Notes under the pieces: model-generated
Database searches by the model: none
Told to the model about the DNA's origin: nothing
Seen by the model: only the letters and a program-made list of their open reading frames with translations
Source: Pantoea vagans
GTDB lineage: Bacteria; Pseudomonadota; Gammaproteobacteria; Enterobacterales; Enterobacteriaceae
Direction of reading: 5' to 3'
Assembly: GCF_001506165.1 (NCBI RefSeq)
Contig: NZ_CP011427.1
Span: 1,178,001-1,242,000 of the forward strand
Length of the DNA: 64,000 nucleotides
Shown: positions 50,717 through 60,583 of the stretch, one piece after another
How the letters are laid out: each line of letters begins with the position of its first letter
How positions within the stretch are numbered: position 1 is the first letter of the stretch
Position numbers and translations under genes: made by a program

Positions 50717-52282
50717 TTAACCCAACGCAGCCTGTTGCTGATAGTAACTGATCAGGTTTTCCGGGCGTAGCGGGCGGCTAAACAGATACCCTTGCAAATG
50801 CGTCACCCCGCGATTGACCAGCCACGCGGCTTGATCGCCGGTTTCAACCCCTTCAGCCACGGTTTTCAGATTGAGTTTTTTCGCCAGCAGCAACACCGCA
50901 TCCAGCACCGGTGATGTCACCGTTTCGGTGCCAATACTTTGCACAAAACCGCGATCGATCTTCAGGTAGTCAAACGGGTATCTTTCCAGATAGATCAATG
51001 CGCTGTGGCCGGTACCGAAGTCATCAATGGCTATCTTGATGTCATGCTCATGCAGCCAGGCAAAGATTTCTCCTGCGTTCTTTTCGCCCACCATCGTGCG
51101 TTCCGTGATTTCAAACACATACTTGAAGTGGTCAGCGGGCATCTCCGCAATCCACTCCTGTACGTGCTGGCGGAAACTGTCTGAGGCGAGATGCAAAGGG
51201 GAAAGGTTTAAACTCAAGCGCGTGCCACGCGGCAACTGTTGGCTTAAAAATCGGGCATCACGCGCGACCAGTTTAAACAGATGCTGGGTGAGGGGAATAA
51301 TCAGGTTTTGTGCTTCGGCATTACTGATAAAGGCATCGGGTGGGATCATTCCTTCAGTGGGATGTGTCCAGCGCAGCAGCGCTTCGACCCCGTAAGGTTG
51401 GCCGTCGTGGGCGGTCACCAGGGGCTGATATTCCACATGAAACTGTCCGCGTTTAATCCCTTGCATAATCTCTTTACCGGGACGCTGATAGAGTGTCAGC
51501 AGCATCCAACTGGCACCGATCATAAACAGCGTGGCCAGTAGCCCGGTCAGCAGAATCAGATGATAGTCACGTTGCGCCAGGGTGCTGCCATAGACCACAA
51601 AGCGCATGTCATTATTTTTAAATCGCATTTCAGCCAGAGCAGGGGGGAGATCGCTGACGTTCACCACCTGGTTTTTACCGCTGAGCAGCGCTTTGTTGCC
51701 AATCACCAGCGCCATTCCGGTGATCTCTGGGTGGTAAGACGCCATCAATTGATAAGGCGTCAGACTGATATTCATAGTGGCAAGAATGCCGGTTTCGGCT
51801 GAACCTGGACTTTTCATCCACAGCGCCAGTGCCGGTTTGGTCGGCAGCAATGGCGTGCCTGGCATCAGTTTTATGTCGCGGTCACGTTCCAGCTCAGAGT
51901 CTGGAGAAATATCATTAGCAGGCAGCAGAAAGGCACCAGTGGCAGAGGAGCAATAGGCATTGCTGTCGCGCACCAGCAATATGGCGCGAATGTTGCCGGC
52001 AAAAGCAGCACGGGAGGTGAGTTCACGGCTGACGCTGCTGCAGGATAATTGGGTGTACTGTTGTAAGGGATACAGGGTATCGACCAGGGTTGACATCACC
52101 TGTTGTAAATCGTCGCGGCTATGAATCAGCAACTGTTCATGTTGTTGTACGCGTTTTTGCCAGGTTAGCGTCAGCAGAACCGTCACAAACAACAAAAAGA
52201 ACACGCCGCCGATAATCGCACTACTCCAGGCGATACGGCGCGAATAGGTTGCATGACGTTTTAACGTCCCCGACAGTGGCAT
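50717..52282 (-). CDS. pdeN: CSS-motif EAL-domain c-di-GMP phosphodiesterase
   Basis: The 521-residue protein has two membrane helices bracketing a periplasmic CSS domain with SCSSVSRELTSRAAF and AYCSSATGAF. A cytoplasmic EAL domain follows with EALLRW, NLSPLHL, EITERT, IDDFGTG and DYLKIDRGF, all consistent with an active c-di-GMP phosphodiesterase. It corresponds in sequence and position to E. coli Rtn/PdeN. The start is uncertain: ATGs at 52282, 52291 and 52324 are in frame, and AGGGG fits 52282 best. Confidence 0.88.
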   Translation of the reverse strand: MPLSGTLKRHATYSRRIAWSSAIIGGVFFLLFVTVLLTLTWQKRVQQHEQLLIHSRDDLQQVMSTLVDTLYPLQQYTQLSCSSVSRELTSRAAFAGNIRAILLVRDSNAYCSSATGAFLLPANDISPDSELERDRDIKLMPGTPLLPTKPALALWMKSPGSAETGILATMNISLTPYQLMASYHPEITGMALVIGNKALLSGKNQVVNVSDLPPALAEMRFKNNDMRFVVYGSTLAQRDYHLILLTGLLATLFMIGASWMLLTLYQRPGKEIMQGIKRGQFHVEYQPLVTAHDGQPYGVEALLRWTHPTEGMIPPDAFISNAEAQNLIIPLTQHLFKLVARDARFLSQQLPRGTRLSLNLSPLHLASDSFRQHVQEWIAEMPADHFKYVFEITERTMVGEKNAGEIFAWLHEHDIKIAIDDFGTGHSALIYLERYPFDYLKIDRGFVQSIGTETVTSPVLDAVLLLAKKLNLKTVAEGVETGDQAAWLVNRGVTHLQGYLFSRPLRPENLISYYQQQAALG

Positions 52283-52426
52283 GGAGTGCATTCCCCTTTG
52301 TGGTGCCATTTTTATTATGTACATCGTGCACTACTGCTCGCTGGTGTCTGGCGTTGAGCGCTGCGTATTCACGGCGTTGTGCACCGGGCTGGAACGCAAA
52401 CTGCTTCGGCCAGTAAGCAAACGAGA

Positions 52427-52464
52427 ATATAACGAGGTCGCGCGAAAAGTCTCGTTATATTTTT
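52427..52464 (+). terminator. Terminator-like hairpin, no obvious gene served
   Basis: A perfect 10-bp inverted repeat ATATAACGAG (52427-52436) and CTCGTTATAT (52451-52460) is followed by TTTT. It reads as a plus-strand terminator, but no plus-strand gene precedes it. It lies in the 300-base pdeN-mepS gap. Confidence 0.5.
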
Positions 52465-52515
52465 GATTCTCAATTACTTTTTATCTATTGGATTTGAGTT
52501 AAGAAACTGCAGGCG

Positions 52516-52543
52516 AAAAAAAACGCTGCCGTGGCAGCGTTTT
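52516..52543 (-). terminator. Rho-independent terminator of mepS
   Basis: The AACGCTGCC/GGCAGCGTT hairpin has eight A on its left. On the minus strand this is a hairpin plus T-run shortly after the mepS stop. Confidence 0.88.
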
Positions 52544-52580
52544 CTGATTCTCTGGCTGAGAGGATCTTCAAAAGGATACG

Positions 52581-53156
52581 TTAGCTCGGGTTTTTAGCTA
52601 AAACCCGACGTGCTTCGCGATAACGCGTTTTCCAGTAACTGTCGTTTAAACTGGAGATCATCACACCACTGCTGGTGGACGCGTGTACGAAGTTGTCATT
52701 GCCGAGATAGATGCCAACATGACGACCCGTCGAACCTGCGCGGAACATGACTAAGTCACCCGGACGCAGTTTGCTGCGTGAAATTTCTTTACCGGTATCC
52801 TGCTGCTCGGATGTCGAGCGTGGCAAATCTAAACCAAACTGCTCGCGAAAGGTGCGCTGAACAAAAGCAGAACAATCAATGCCGCGTTTGGTGTCGCCGC
52901 CTAAGCGATAACGTACACCTTTCCAGTCACTGTACTGTTCCATGATGCGGGACTTAACGTCCACGTTCTGCACCATTTGTTCAAATTCGTCCTGAGACGC
53001 TTGAAGTAAAAAACCATTCTGGTTGTTAACTTCATGATTCTCGTTATTCGCGTTCTGACCGTTATGCGTACTGCTACATGCCGATAAAAGTGTTGCTAAT
53101 GCTACTGCGGGAAGGATCCGCCTGAGGTATCTCAGTATTGGTTGAGACTTGACCAT
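52581..53156 (-). CDS. mepS: Murein DD-endopeptidase MepS (Spr)
   Basis: The 191-residue lipoprotein has a lipobox LLSAC near residue 27 and an NlpC/P60 domain. The catalytic Cys is in [12 protein letters not shown] and His in GRHVGIYL. It cuts D-Ala-mDAP crosslinks to allow cell-wall growth and is degraded by Prc in E. coli. A spacer rich in Asn after the lipid Cys is unusual but typical for a linker. It is monocistronic with its own terminator. Confidence 0.96.
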   Translation of the reverse strand: MVKSQPILRYLRRILPAVALATLLSACSSTHNGQNANNENHEVNNQNGFLLQASQDEFEQMVQNVDVKSRIMEQYSDWKGVRYRLGGDTKRGIDCSAFVQRTFREQFGLDLPRSTSEQQDTGKEISRSKLRPGDLVMFRAGSTGRHVGIYLGNDNFVHASTSSGVMISSLNDSYWKTRYREARRVLAKNPS

Positions 53157-53672
53157 TATACGTGTGTTCCTTTGATGTCCTTACGACACAATGTCGTCAG
53201 CCAGATGACAAAACGGGTTCGAGATTAATAAGTACGACCGCTTAAGACAATTCCTTAATTACTAAAATGTGTTAATGAACACATTTTTGTTTCATAAGGC
53301 ACCGAATTTTATGCTGCACTCTCACTAATCGGATTTGAGGTTAACCGATTACAGACCGCGTGGCGAGTGCTTTTATATAAATTTTTATAGGTTTTATTGA
53401 TGTGAAATCAATTCGTAACACAATGGCTACTTTATCATCAACTGGTAGCGAATTAGCGACCAATAAGCGGTGTTATAAGGGGGTAATTCTGGCGCTAAGG
53501 CCGATTTTGAGAGGGTTCTGACTGGACAGCTTAGGAAAAGGGCTATTGTTATCAATTTTTCATCATAATGTTTTCTTTTAATAGAAAAAGCTTAGCGTGC
53601 TAATAATGAATTTCAGAATTCGATAAGCGCGGATGATCGACTTTTATGATTATTGTCATCCGCGCTTAACAA
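53157..53672. other. mepS upstream and lpxT downstream spacer
   Basis: This is 516 AT-rich bases without a supported gene. It holds the mepS promoter on the left side and, near the right end, a perfect 13-bp inverted repeat TAAGCGCGGATGA (53624-53636) and TCATCCGCGCTTA (53656-53668) with a 19-base loop, just past the lpxT stop. No T-run follows on either strand. Confidence 0.5.
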
Positions 53673-54380
53673 TTATGTGCGCGGCTTATATTTCCCTGGC
53701 AGGGCGCGATTAAGCCAATTCACCAGTTTGTCGCTGGCGGGCGTTAATAACCACCAAGGCAATCCCACCAGAACTACGGACAGTGATCCCACCGCAACAT
53801 CGGTAAACCAGTGCGCGCCCGCCATGATGCGTGGCAGGCCAAATATCACCACAATCAGCAATGCCACCAGAAAGGCGCGGAAACCAAAATAGCGCCACAT
53901 AAAGCAGGCGAAAATAATCAGCATCATGCCGTGGTCACCCGGGAAACTGGCGCTTGAGGCATCTTTGGCCGGAATACCGGTCAGTTCGCTCACGCGATGG
54001 ACATTTTCAAAGAACAGCGTCGGGCTGACATGCTGTACCGGAATCAGGTGACCTAACTGATTCAACACCACCGCCGTAAGTAGCATGGTGATGCCGATGG
54101 CCAGCATACGACGCTGACCCTGTGGGGTTTCACGACGCCAGAACCACAGATACAGCAGGCCCATGGCCAGCAGCGAAACCGCGTCAAAACCGCGGAAGTT
54201 GGTGATCGCCACCAGCAGTGCAAAACCGTGGTGCACCACCATCTGATCGTTGAAGCCAAAGAAGATCGCTTTATCGACACCAAACCAAAATCCGTGGTCT
54301 GGCGGCAGATACCAGGAAAAGAACAACATCAAACCCAATGCATTGAGCAGCAGGATGGTGATTAGACGAGATGCGCGCAT
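53673..54380 (-). CDS. lpxT: Lipid A 1-diphosphate synthase LpxT
   Basis: The 235-residue membrane protein of the PAP2 family corresponds to E. coli LpxT/YeiU (237). Catalytic motifs are KDASSASFPGDHG and RIMAGAHWFTDV. It transfers phosphate from undecaprenyl pyrophosphate to lipid A on the periplasmic side. I chose the ATG at 54380; a TTG five codons upstream is possible but would not improve the match. Confidence 0.9.
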   Translation of the reverse strand: MRASRLITILLLNALGLMLFFSWYLPPDHGFWFGVDKAIFFGFNDQMVVHHGFALLVAITNFRGFDAVSLLAMGLLYLWFWRRETPQGQRRMLAIGITMLLTAVVLNQLGHLIPVQHVSPTLFFENVHRVSELTGIPAKDASSASFPGDHGMMLIIFACFMWRYFGFRAFLVALLIVVIFGLPRIMAGAHWFTDVAVGSLSVVLVGLPWWLLTPASDKLVNWLNRALPGKYKPRT

Positions 54381-54425
54381 AAAAAATAGACTCAAAATGA
54401 AAAATAACGGGGCAACCTAACGCAG

Positions 54426-55400
54426 CTATTTTAAACGAATCTTCAACAAAGCGGTTTGCAAAAGGTTCCAGTCAACGGATTGATGATGGATTAACTCAAT
54501 GCGGCTGTCCGGTGGCGTCGTCGTGCGGGTCTCCATAAAGAAGTCCTCACCCTGGCGATTGATGTTCACCAGACCATCGGCGGTACGCAACACGCCCTTA
54601 ACCCGATCGACCGGTGCATGCCGCGCCCACTCTAGCGCGGGGATGGTATCGAATACGGTATCAGCATCAAAAATCCAGCCGCAGGCTGCGTATCCCTGGC
54701 CTTCATTAAGCGCGCGTCGCCAGCGTGCAGACCCTTCCAGCTTCAGTGCCGCAAGCCCCTGAGGACGAGAAGAGTGCTGGTGATGTACCGCTTCGGGAAC
54801 CGCACGATCCGCCAATCCAGGCTGGCACAACAGCGCGGGGTCGATATGGCCCCAGGCAGATTCCACTAACTGACGATCACCCAGATTCTGCTGTTGCCAT
54901 GTGGCTAAACGCTGGCGATCTTCATCGCTCCAGCGATCGCTTTTGTTGGCAATAACGATATCAGCAGCGGTCAGCTGATCGCGGAAATTTTCATTTTCGA
55001 CCACGCGTTGATCGGCCAACTGGCGCGGGTCAAGCAGAGTGAGGGTTGCATCAACCTGAATCCAGGGTTGATAGACGGCTGCACGAAGCATATCGAGCAA
55101 CTGTTTGGGATGGCCAAGACCGGTGGGTTCAATAATGAGGCGGTCGGGTTTGGTCTGCTTCAACAGCATATTAAGCCCAACCTGTAACGGCAGACCGTTG
55201 ACGCAGCACATACATCCGCCGGGGATCTCTTTCAGCGTGGCGCCCCGATCGGCAAGCAGCGCGCCATCAATGCCGATCTCGCCAAACTCGTTAACCAGGA
55301 TCGCCCAATTTTCGTTGGCTGGTTTGTTGGCAAGTAGATGGAGCAGCGTAGTGGTTTTACCGCTGCCGAGAAATCCGGTTATTACGTTAACGCGCGTCAT
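54426..55400 (-). CDS. yeiR: COG0523 metal-chaperone GTPase YeiR
   Basis: The 324-residue G3E GTPase has Walker A GFLGSGKTTT (about residues 8-17), the metal motif GGCMCC (about 62-67) and the NKSD base-recognition motif. E. coli YeiR binds zinc and hydrolyses GTP, and the family is linked to zinc-limited growth. I chose the ATG at 55400, with GGAG seven bases upstream. A perfect Zur-box-like palindrome lies 50 bases further upstream, supporting a zinc-starvation role. Confidence 0.93.
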   Translation of the reverse strand: MTRVNVITGFLGSGKTTTLLHLLANKPANENWAILVNEFGEIGIDGALLADRGATLKEIPGGCMCCVNGLPLQVGLNMLLKQTKPDRLIIEPTGLGHPKQLLDMLRAAVYQPWIQVDATLTLLDPRQLADQRVVENENFRDQLTAADIVIANKSDRWSDEDRQRLATWQQQNLGDRQLVESAWGHIDPALLCQPGLADRAVPEAVHHQHSSRPQGLAALKLEGSARWRRALNEGQGYAACGWIFDADTVFDTIPALEWARHAPVDRVKGVLRTADGLVNINRQGEDFFMETRTTTPPDSRIELIHHQSVDWNLLQTALLKIRLK

Positions 55401-55450
55401 GACAAACTCCCTATTCAGGCGCGCGGACAACACATCCGGCGCGCACCCCG

Positions 55451-55467
55451 TTGTTATACTATAACAA
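55451..55467 (-). promoter_or_regulatory. Zur-box-like operator upstream of yeiR
   Basis: The perfect 17-bp palindrome TTGTTATACTATAACAA matches the core of the published gammaproteobacterial Zur site (TGTTATANTATAACA). It lies 51 bases before the yeiR start and 29 bases after the efpL stop. Repression of yeiR by Zur when zinc is plentiful is the expected consequence; that is inference. Confidence 0.75.
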
Positions 55468-55495
55468 CCTTCGGCGGCCGGATAAAATCGTGCGG

Positions 55496-56068
55496 TTAGT
55501 CCGCGCGACTCATATAGCGGCGTTCAGCAATATGGATACGAATGCGATCGCCATTGCTCAAATACTCAGGCACCTGAATGGACAATCCAGTGCTCATCCC
55601 TGCGGGTTTGGTACGTGCACTGGCAGATGCGCCCTTGATGCCCGGCGAGGTATCGACAATTTCCATATCCACGGTTTGCGGCAGTTCCAGCGCCAGCACC
55701 TGACCTTCCATGGTTAATACCTGAATACCCGGAATGCCGCCTTCTGGGATGAACAGCAGCTCTTCTTCAATCTGCTCTTTCTTGAAGATGTAAGGTGTGT
55801 AGTCTTCATCATCCATAAACACATATTCGTCACCATCTATATAAGAGAAGGTGACAGCGCGACGGCTAAGTTGGATGGCATCGATAATATCGTCGCCTTT
55901 AAAACGCTCTTCCACTTTCAGGCCGGTGCGCACATCGGTAAAACGCATCTTATACAGGGTTGCCGCACCGCGTGCGCTGGGGCTCTGTACATCAATGTCT
56001 TTCACCAACAACAGTTTGCCGTTCCAGGTGACAGCCATCCCTTTTTTGATTTCATTTGCCTTTGGCAT
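55496..56068 (-). CDS. efpL: Elongation factor P-like protein EfpL (YeiP)
   Basis: The protein has 190 residues, as in E. coli YeiP, with three EF-P-like beta domains. The loop that carries the modified Lys in EF-P reads SPSARGAAT here, with Arg33 at the tip, the form known for EfpL. EfpL relieves ribosome stalling at subsets of proline-containing motifs. It is divergent from yeiW and upstream of yeiR. Confidence 0.95.
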   Translation of the reverse strand: MPKANEIKKGMAVTWNGKLLLVKDIDVQSPSARGAATLYKMRFTDVRTGLKVEERFKGDDIIDAIQLSRRAVTFSYIDGDEYVFMDDEDYTPYIFKKEQIEEELLFIPEGGIPGIQVLTMEGQVLALELPQTVDMEIVDTSPGIKGASASARTKPAGMSTGLSIQVPEYLSNGDRIRIHIAERRYMSRAD

Positions 56069-56220
56069 GGTGTGTGACTCGCTTAATGAAGGTTAATGCG
56101 CGCCACGTTACTCGCGCCGTGAAAAACAGGCAAGTGAGGCGACGTAAAATTGTTGTCTGTGCATGGCATTCCTCGTGCTGGGCTGCTATTGTCGCGACGA
56201 AATCCTTGCAGGAGCGCATG

Positions 56221-56475
56221 ATGTTTTGTCGTGACCAGTGCGGTGCCTGTTGCACAGCCCCTTCCATCTCTTCCCCCATTCCCGGAATGCCACACGGCAA
56301 GCCGGCCAATACCCGTTGCGTTCAGCTTGACGATAATCAACGTTGCAAGATATTTGGCTCTCCTTTGCGCCCAGCAGTCTGTGCCGGATTACAACCCAGC
56401 GCTGAAATGTGCGGCAGTAGCCGTGATGCGGCGATGACGTTCCTGCTGAAGCTGGAAGCCGATACTGCTCCTTGA
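56221..56475 (+). CDS. yeiW: YeiW, YkgJ-type cysteine cluster protein
   Basis: This 84-residue protein, the same length as E. coli YeiW, has cysteines in [26 protein letters not shown] and EMCG, typical of the YkgJ/UPF0153 metal-cluster family. Its function is unknown. The frame is open to 56056, but GGAG is six bases before the ATG at 56221 and homology starts there. Confidence 0.9.
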   Translation: MFCRDQCGACCTAPSISSPIPGMPHGKPANTRCVQLDDNQRCKIFGSPLRPAVCAGLQPSAEMCGSSRDAAMTFLLKLEADTAP

Positions 56476-56653
56476 GTCGTTGCTGACGCTTTGCTGAAGA
56501 ACTGGCCTAAACTGACTGTTGCGTTACAGCAAAAACGTCAGCTTTCTGGGTATGAAAAATCTGAAATCCAAACTGAAGTGTGCGGAACATCAAAAATCTG
56601 CTACGCCGATTGCGCATTTTCTTGCCTGCCTGACGTTGCTGTACCATATTCCC

Positions 56654-56665
56654 TGAAACGTTTCA
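56654..56665 (+). promoter_or_regulatory. Cra (FruR) operator 1 of fruBKA
   Basis: TGAAACGTTTCA is a perfect Cra palindrome, extended to GCTG-type flanks. It lies about 90 bases before fruB, in the gap 56476-56754, and matches the two-operator design of E. coli fruBKA. Confidence 0.9.
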
Positions 56666-56720
56666 GCGTTGTCGTCGCGGCTAAGTCCGCAGCGCGCAGC
56701 GTATTTTTTCGCCATTAAGC

Positions 56721-56732
56721 TGAACCGATTCA
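56721..56732 (+). promoter_or_regulatory. Cra (FruR) operator 2 of fruBKA
   Basis: TGAACCGATTCA followed by GTTT is a good Cra site 22 bases before the fruB start. With the upstream site it should give fructose-inducible repression of the operon. Confidence 0.85.
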
Positions 56733-56754
56733 GTTTCAGCAAGCGAGGAGAAAT

Positions 56755-57885
56755 ATGTTCCAGCTCGAAGTTCAGGCCATTCATACCGGTGCGCAGGCAC
56801 AAAATAAAGAAGAGGCAATCCGCCAGGTTGCAGCTGCGTTAACCGCGGCAGGCAATGTGTCGGAAGGCTACGTTAACGGCATGCTGGCGCGCGAACAGCA
56901 GACCACCACGTTTCTGGGCAATGGCATCGCGATCCCTCATGGCACCACCGATACGCGTGATCTGGTGCTGAAAACGGGCGTACAGGTCTATCAATTCCCG
57001 CAAGGCGTGGATTGGGGCGACGGCCAGACGGCCTATGTTGCCATCGGTATCGCCGCAAAATCAGATGAACATCTTGCGCTGCTGCGCCAGCTCACCCACG
57101 TTTTAAGTGATGACAGCATTGCTGAGCAGTTGAAAACCGCCTCAGCTGAAGATTTGCGTGCATTGCTGATGGGCGAGAAGCAGGCGGCTGAATTCAAATT
57201 CGACACTTCGCTGATTGCGGTAGATATCGCAGCCAGTGACCTCATGACCTTACAGGCGATGAACGCAGGACGTTTACAGGCCGCAGGCGCGGTAGAAGCG
57301 TCGTTCGTGGCTGATGTGGTATCCCGTACACCGCTCAGTCTCGGCCAGGGGATTTGGTTGAGCGACAGTACTCACGGCAACCTCAACAGTGCCGTTGCGG
57401 TGAGCCGTACGGCCACGCCATTTGTTCATCAGGGTGAGAACGCCGCACTGTTAGTGACGGTTGCCGCCAGCGATGAACGCCCGCTGGAGGTGCTCGGCTA
57501 CCTGAGCAACCTGCTGCTGAACAACAAAGCTGAACGCCTGCTGAAAGCAGATGCGGCAGGCATTCTGGCACTCCTGACCAGTGAAGTGGACGAGACGGCA
57601 GACCTGCTGACAGCTGAATTCACCATTCGTAACGAGCACGGACTGCATGCGCGTCCAGGCACGGCGTTGGTCACCGTCATCAAACAGTTCAACAGCGATA
57701 TCACCGTCACCAACCTTGATGGCAGCGGCAAACCGGCTAACGGACGCAGCCTGATGAAAGTGGTGGCGCTGGGCGTGAAGAAAGGCCATCGCCTGCGCTT
57801 TACGGCCAGCGGTGAAGACGCACAGCAAGCCTTAAACGCCATTGAAGAAGCCATTAATTCAGGCTTGGGCGAGGGGGTTGCATGA
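56755..57885 (+). CDS. fruB: Fructose PTS diphosphoryl transfer protein
   Basis: The 376-residue protein combines an N-terminal IIA-Fru domain (phospho-His62 in [11 protein letters not shown]), a central domain, and a C-terminal HPr-like FPr domain with the phospho-His in GLHARPG (about residue 298). It relays phosphate from enzyme I to FruA. AGCGAGGAG precedes the ATG. Its end overlaps fruK by 4 bases. Confidence 0.96.
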   Translation: MFQLEVQAIHTGAQAQNKEEAIRQVAAALTAAGNVSEGYVNGMLAREQQTTTFLGNGIAIPHGTTDTRDLVLKTGVQVYQFPQGVDWGDGQTAYVAIGIAAKSDEHLALLRQLTHVLSDDSIAEQLKTASAEDLRALLMGEKQAAEFKFDTSLIAVDIAASDLMTLQAMNAGRLQAAGAVEASFVADVVSRTPLSLGQGIWLSDSTHGNLNSAVAVSRTATPFVHQGENAALLVTVAASDERPLEVLGYLSNLLLNNKAERLLKADAAGILALLTSEVDETADLLTAEFTIRNEHGLHARPGTALVTVIKQFNSDITVTNLDGSGKPANGRSLMKVVALGVKKGHRLRFTASGEDAQQALNAIEEAINSGLGEGVA

Positions 57886-58820
57886 GCCGTCGTGTTGCCA
57901 CAATCACGCTTAACCCAGCCTACGATCTGGTGGGTTACACACCCGAAATCGAGCGTGGTGAAGTTAATCTGGTGAAAACCACCGGTCTGCACGCTGCGGG
58001 CAAAGGCATTAACGTTGCCAAAGTGCTGAAAGATCTCGGTATCGACGTCACCGTTGGCGGATTCCTCGGTAAAGAGAATCAGGACGGCTTCCAGCAATTA
58101 TTCAGCGAGTTGGGCATCGCCAACCGTTTCCAGGTGGTGCAGGGCCGTACCCGTATCAACGTGAAGCTGACGGAAAAAGACGGTGAAGTCACTGACCTGA
58201 ATTTCTCTGGCTTTAATGTTACAGCGCAGGACTGGGATCGCTTTACCGCAGATTCACTCACCTGGCTGGGGCAGTTTGACATGGTGTGCGTCAGCGGCAG
58301 TTTGCCTGCGGGCGTGGCACCAGAAGCTTTTACTAAATGGATGAGCGACCTGCGCACCCTGTGCCCGTGCATCATTTTTGACAGCAGCCGTGAAGCGTTG
58401 GTGGCCGGCCTGAAAGCCGCTCCGTGGTTGGTGAAACCGAACCGCCGTGAGCTGGAAATCTGGGCCGATCGCAAACTGCCAACCCTGCAGGATGTGATCG
58501 AAGCTGCGCATGAACTGCGTGAGCAGGGCATTGCTCATGTGGTGATTTCCCTTGGTGCGGAAGGCGCACTGTGGGTGAACGCCTCTGGCGAATGGATCGC
58601 CAAACCGCCAGCCTGTGAAGTGGTCAGCACCGTAGGCGCGGGTGATTCGATGGTCGGGGGCCTGATTTACGGCCTGCTGATGCGCGAATCCAGCGAGCAT
58701 ACGCTGCGCCTTGCCACCGCCGTGGCCGCGATGGCGGTTAGCCAGAGCAACGTTGGCGTTACCGACCGTACCCAGTTGGCCGCGATGATGGCGCGTGTCG
58801 ACTTACAACCCGTTAACTAA
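57882..58820 (+). CDS. fruK: 1-phosphofructokinase
   Basis: The 312-residue PfkB-family kinase converts fructose 1-phosphate to fructose 1,6-bisphosphate. The PfkB signature [13 protein letters not shown], with catalytic Asp, lies near residue 250, and the N-terminal sugar-binding part has [18 protein letters not shown]. It starts inside the end of fruB, showing tight coupling. Confidence 0.97.
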   Translation: MSRRVATITLNPAYDLVGYTPEIERGEVNLVKTTGLHAAGKGINVAKVLKDLGIDVTVGGFLGKENQDGFQQLFSELGIANRFQVVQGRTRINVKLTEKDGEVTDLNFSGFNVTAQDWDRFTADSLTWLGQFDMVCVSGSLPAGVAPEAFTKWMSDLRTLCPCIIFDSSREALVAGLKAAPWLVKPNRRELEIWADRKLPTLQDVIEAAHELREQGIAHVVISLGAEGALWVNASGEWIAKPPACEVVSTVGAGDSMVGGLIYGLLMRESSEHTLRLATAVAAMAVSQSNVGVTDRTQLAAMMARVDLQPVN

Positions 58821-58836
58821 CAGCAGGAGAGCGATA

Positions 58837-60531
58837 ATGAAAACGCTGCTGATAAAAGATTCTTCACTGGGACTGGCATCAGGACACTTGGCTTTAGAAC
58901 GCCTGCGGGCTACCGCTGCTCAGGCGGACCTGACCCTGACCGATAACGTGGCCGACGCTGAGCTGGTGCTGGTGGCTGGCCAAAACGTGCCAAATGATGC
59001 AGGGCTGGCGGGGAAATCTGTGGCCCTGGTGGATGTCCAGCAGGCGCTGCGTGATCCGCTGGCGGCAATTAATCAGGCCAAGGCGAGCGCGCAGGTATGG
59101 CAATCGGCGGCTGTGACAACCGCACCGGCAACCGTGCAGAGCAGCGGGCAGAAACGCATCGTTGCTGTTACCGCTTGCCCAACCGGCGTGGCGCACACCT
59201 TTATGGCCGCAGAGGCGATTCAGGCCGAAGCCACCAAACGTGGCTGGTGGGTGAAAGTGGAAACCCGCGGTTCTGTCGGTGCAGGCAATGCCATTACACC
59301 GGAAGAAGTGGCCGCGGCCGATCTGGTGATCGTAGCAGCCGATATTGACGTTGATCTGGCGAAATTCGCCGGTAAGCCGATGTATCGCACCTCGACCAGC
59401 CTGGCATTGAAAAAGACCGCGCAAGAACTGGATAAAGCGCAGGCTGAAGCCAAAACCTATCAGCCGAGCGGCAATCAGGCGGCGAGTACGCAGAGTGACA
59501 GCAAAGAGAAAGCCGGTGCCTATCGTCACCTGTTGACGGGTGTGTCATACATGCTGCCAATGGTCGTCGCGGGCGGCTTGAGCATTGCGCTCTCCTTCGC
59601 CTTTGGTATCACGGCGTTTAAAGAGCAGGGCACGTTAGCCGCAGCCTTGATGCAAATCGGTGGCGGCAGCGCGTTTGCGTTGATGGTGCCAGTGCTGGCG
59701 GGCTTTATTGCTTTCTCGATTGCGGATCGTCCTGGTCTGACGCCGGGTTTGATTGGCGGTATGATCGCCACCAGCATCAATGCGGGCTTCCTTGGCGGTA
59801 TCATTGCCGGTTTCATTGCGGGTTATGCCGCGAAGATGCTGAGCAGTAAGGTCAAACTGCCACAAAGTATGGAAGCGCTGAAACCAATCTTGATCATTCC
59901 GCTGGTCGCGAGTTTGATCACCGGCTTGCTGATGATCTACGTGGTCGGCAAACCGGTTGCGGGTATTATGAGCGGCCTGACCCACTGGCTGGCAAACATG
60001 GGCACCGCCAACGCGGTTCTGCTCGGCGCTATTCTCGGTGGCATGATGTGTACCGATATGGGCGGTCCGGTGAACAAAGTGGCTTACGCCTTTGGTGTTG
60101 GCCTGCTGAGTTCGCAAACCTATGCACCGATGGCAGCGATTATGGCGGCCGGTATGGTGCCACCGCTGGCGATGGGCCTGGCGACGATTGTTGCACGTCG
60201 TAAGTTCAACAAAGGTCAGCAGGAAGGCGGAAAAGCGGCACTGGTACTCGGTTTGTGCTTCATCTCAGAAGGTGCGATTCCGTTTGCCGCCCGTGACCCA
60301 ATGCGTGTACTGCCGTGCTGCATCGTGGGTGGCGCAGTGACTGGTGCGATTTCCATGGCGATTGGCGCGAAACTGATGGCACCACACGGTGGTCTGTTCG
60401 TGCTGCTGATTCCGGGGGCGATTACGCCGGTGTTGGGTTACCTGATGGCAATCATCATCGGTACCGCCGTGGCGGGCCTCGGCTACGCAGTGCTGAAACG
60501 TCCAGAAGAAGAGCTGGCGAAAGCAGCTTAA
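58837..60531 (+). CDS. fruA: Fructose PTS permease, IIB-prime-IIB-IIC
   Basis: The 564-residue protein (E. coli 563) has a degenerate N-terminal IIB-like domain (about 1-90), an active IIB with the phospho-Cys in ACPTGVAHTFMAAEAI (about 110), and a IIC membrane domain of about ten helices from residue 230. It imports fructose as fructose 1-phosphate. I chose the ATG at 58837 with AGGAGA upstream, 16 bases after fruK. Confidence 0.96.
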   Translation: MKTLLIKDSSLGLASGHLALERLRATAAQADLTLTDNVADAELVLVAGQNVPNDAGLAGKSVALVDVQQALRDPLAAINQAKASAQVWQSAAVTTAPATVQSSGQKRIVAVTACPTGVAHTFMAAEAIQAEATKRGWWVKVETRGSVGAGNAITPEEVAAADLVIVAADIDVDLAKFAGKPMYRTSTSLALKKTAQELDKAQAEAKTYQPSGNQAASTQSDSKEKAGAYRHLLTGVSYMLPMVVAGGLSIALSFAFGITAFKEQGTLAAALMQIGGGSAFALMVPVLAGFIAFSIADRPGLTPGLIGGMIATSINAGFLGGIIAGFIAGYAAKMLSSKVKLPQSMEALKPILIIPLVASLITGLLMIYVVGKPVAGIMSGLTHWLANMGTANAVLLGAILGGMMCTDMGGPVNKVAYAFGVGLLSSQTYAPMAAIMAAGMVPPLAMGLATIVARRKFNKGQQEGGKAALVLGLCFISEGAIPFAARDPMRVLPCCIVGGAVTGAISMAIGAKLMAPHGGLFVLLIPGAITPVLGYLMAIIIGTAVAGLGYAVLKRPEEELAKAA

Positions 60532-60553
60532 TCTCAAAACCAGGTACATCACT

Positions 60554-60583
60554 TAGCGGCGCATTTATTGCGCCGCTATCATT
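60554..60583. terminator. Bidirectional hairpin between fruA and nfo
   Basis: The 10-bp stem TAGCGGCGCA/TGCGCCGCTA with a TTTAT loop is followed by ATTTTAA. It abuts the nfo stop and probably ends both transcripts. It also belongs to the same palindrome family as 44454-44481. Confidence 0.75.

Noticed and set aside
52281..52466. 61-residue plus-strand ORF upstream of mepS
   Set aside because: It overlaps the pdeN start and the hairpin at 52427-52460, with no ribosome site and no recognisable composition.
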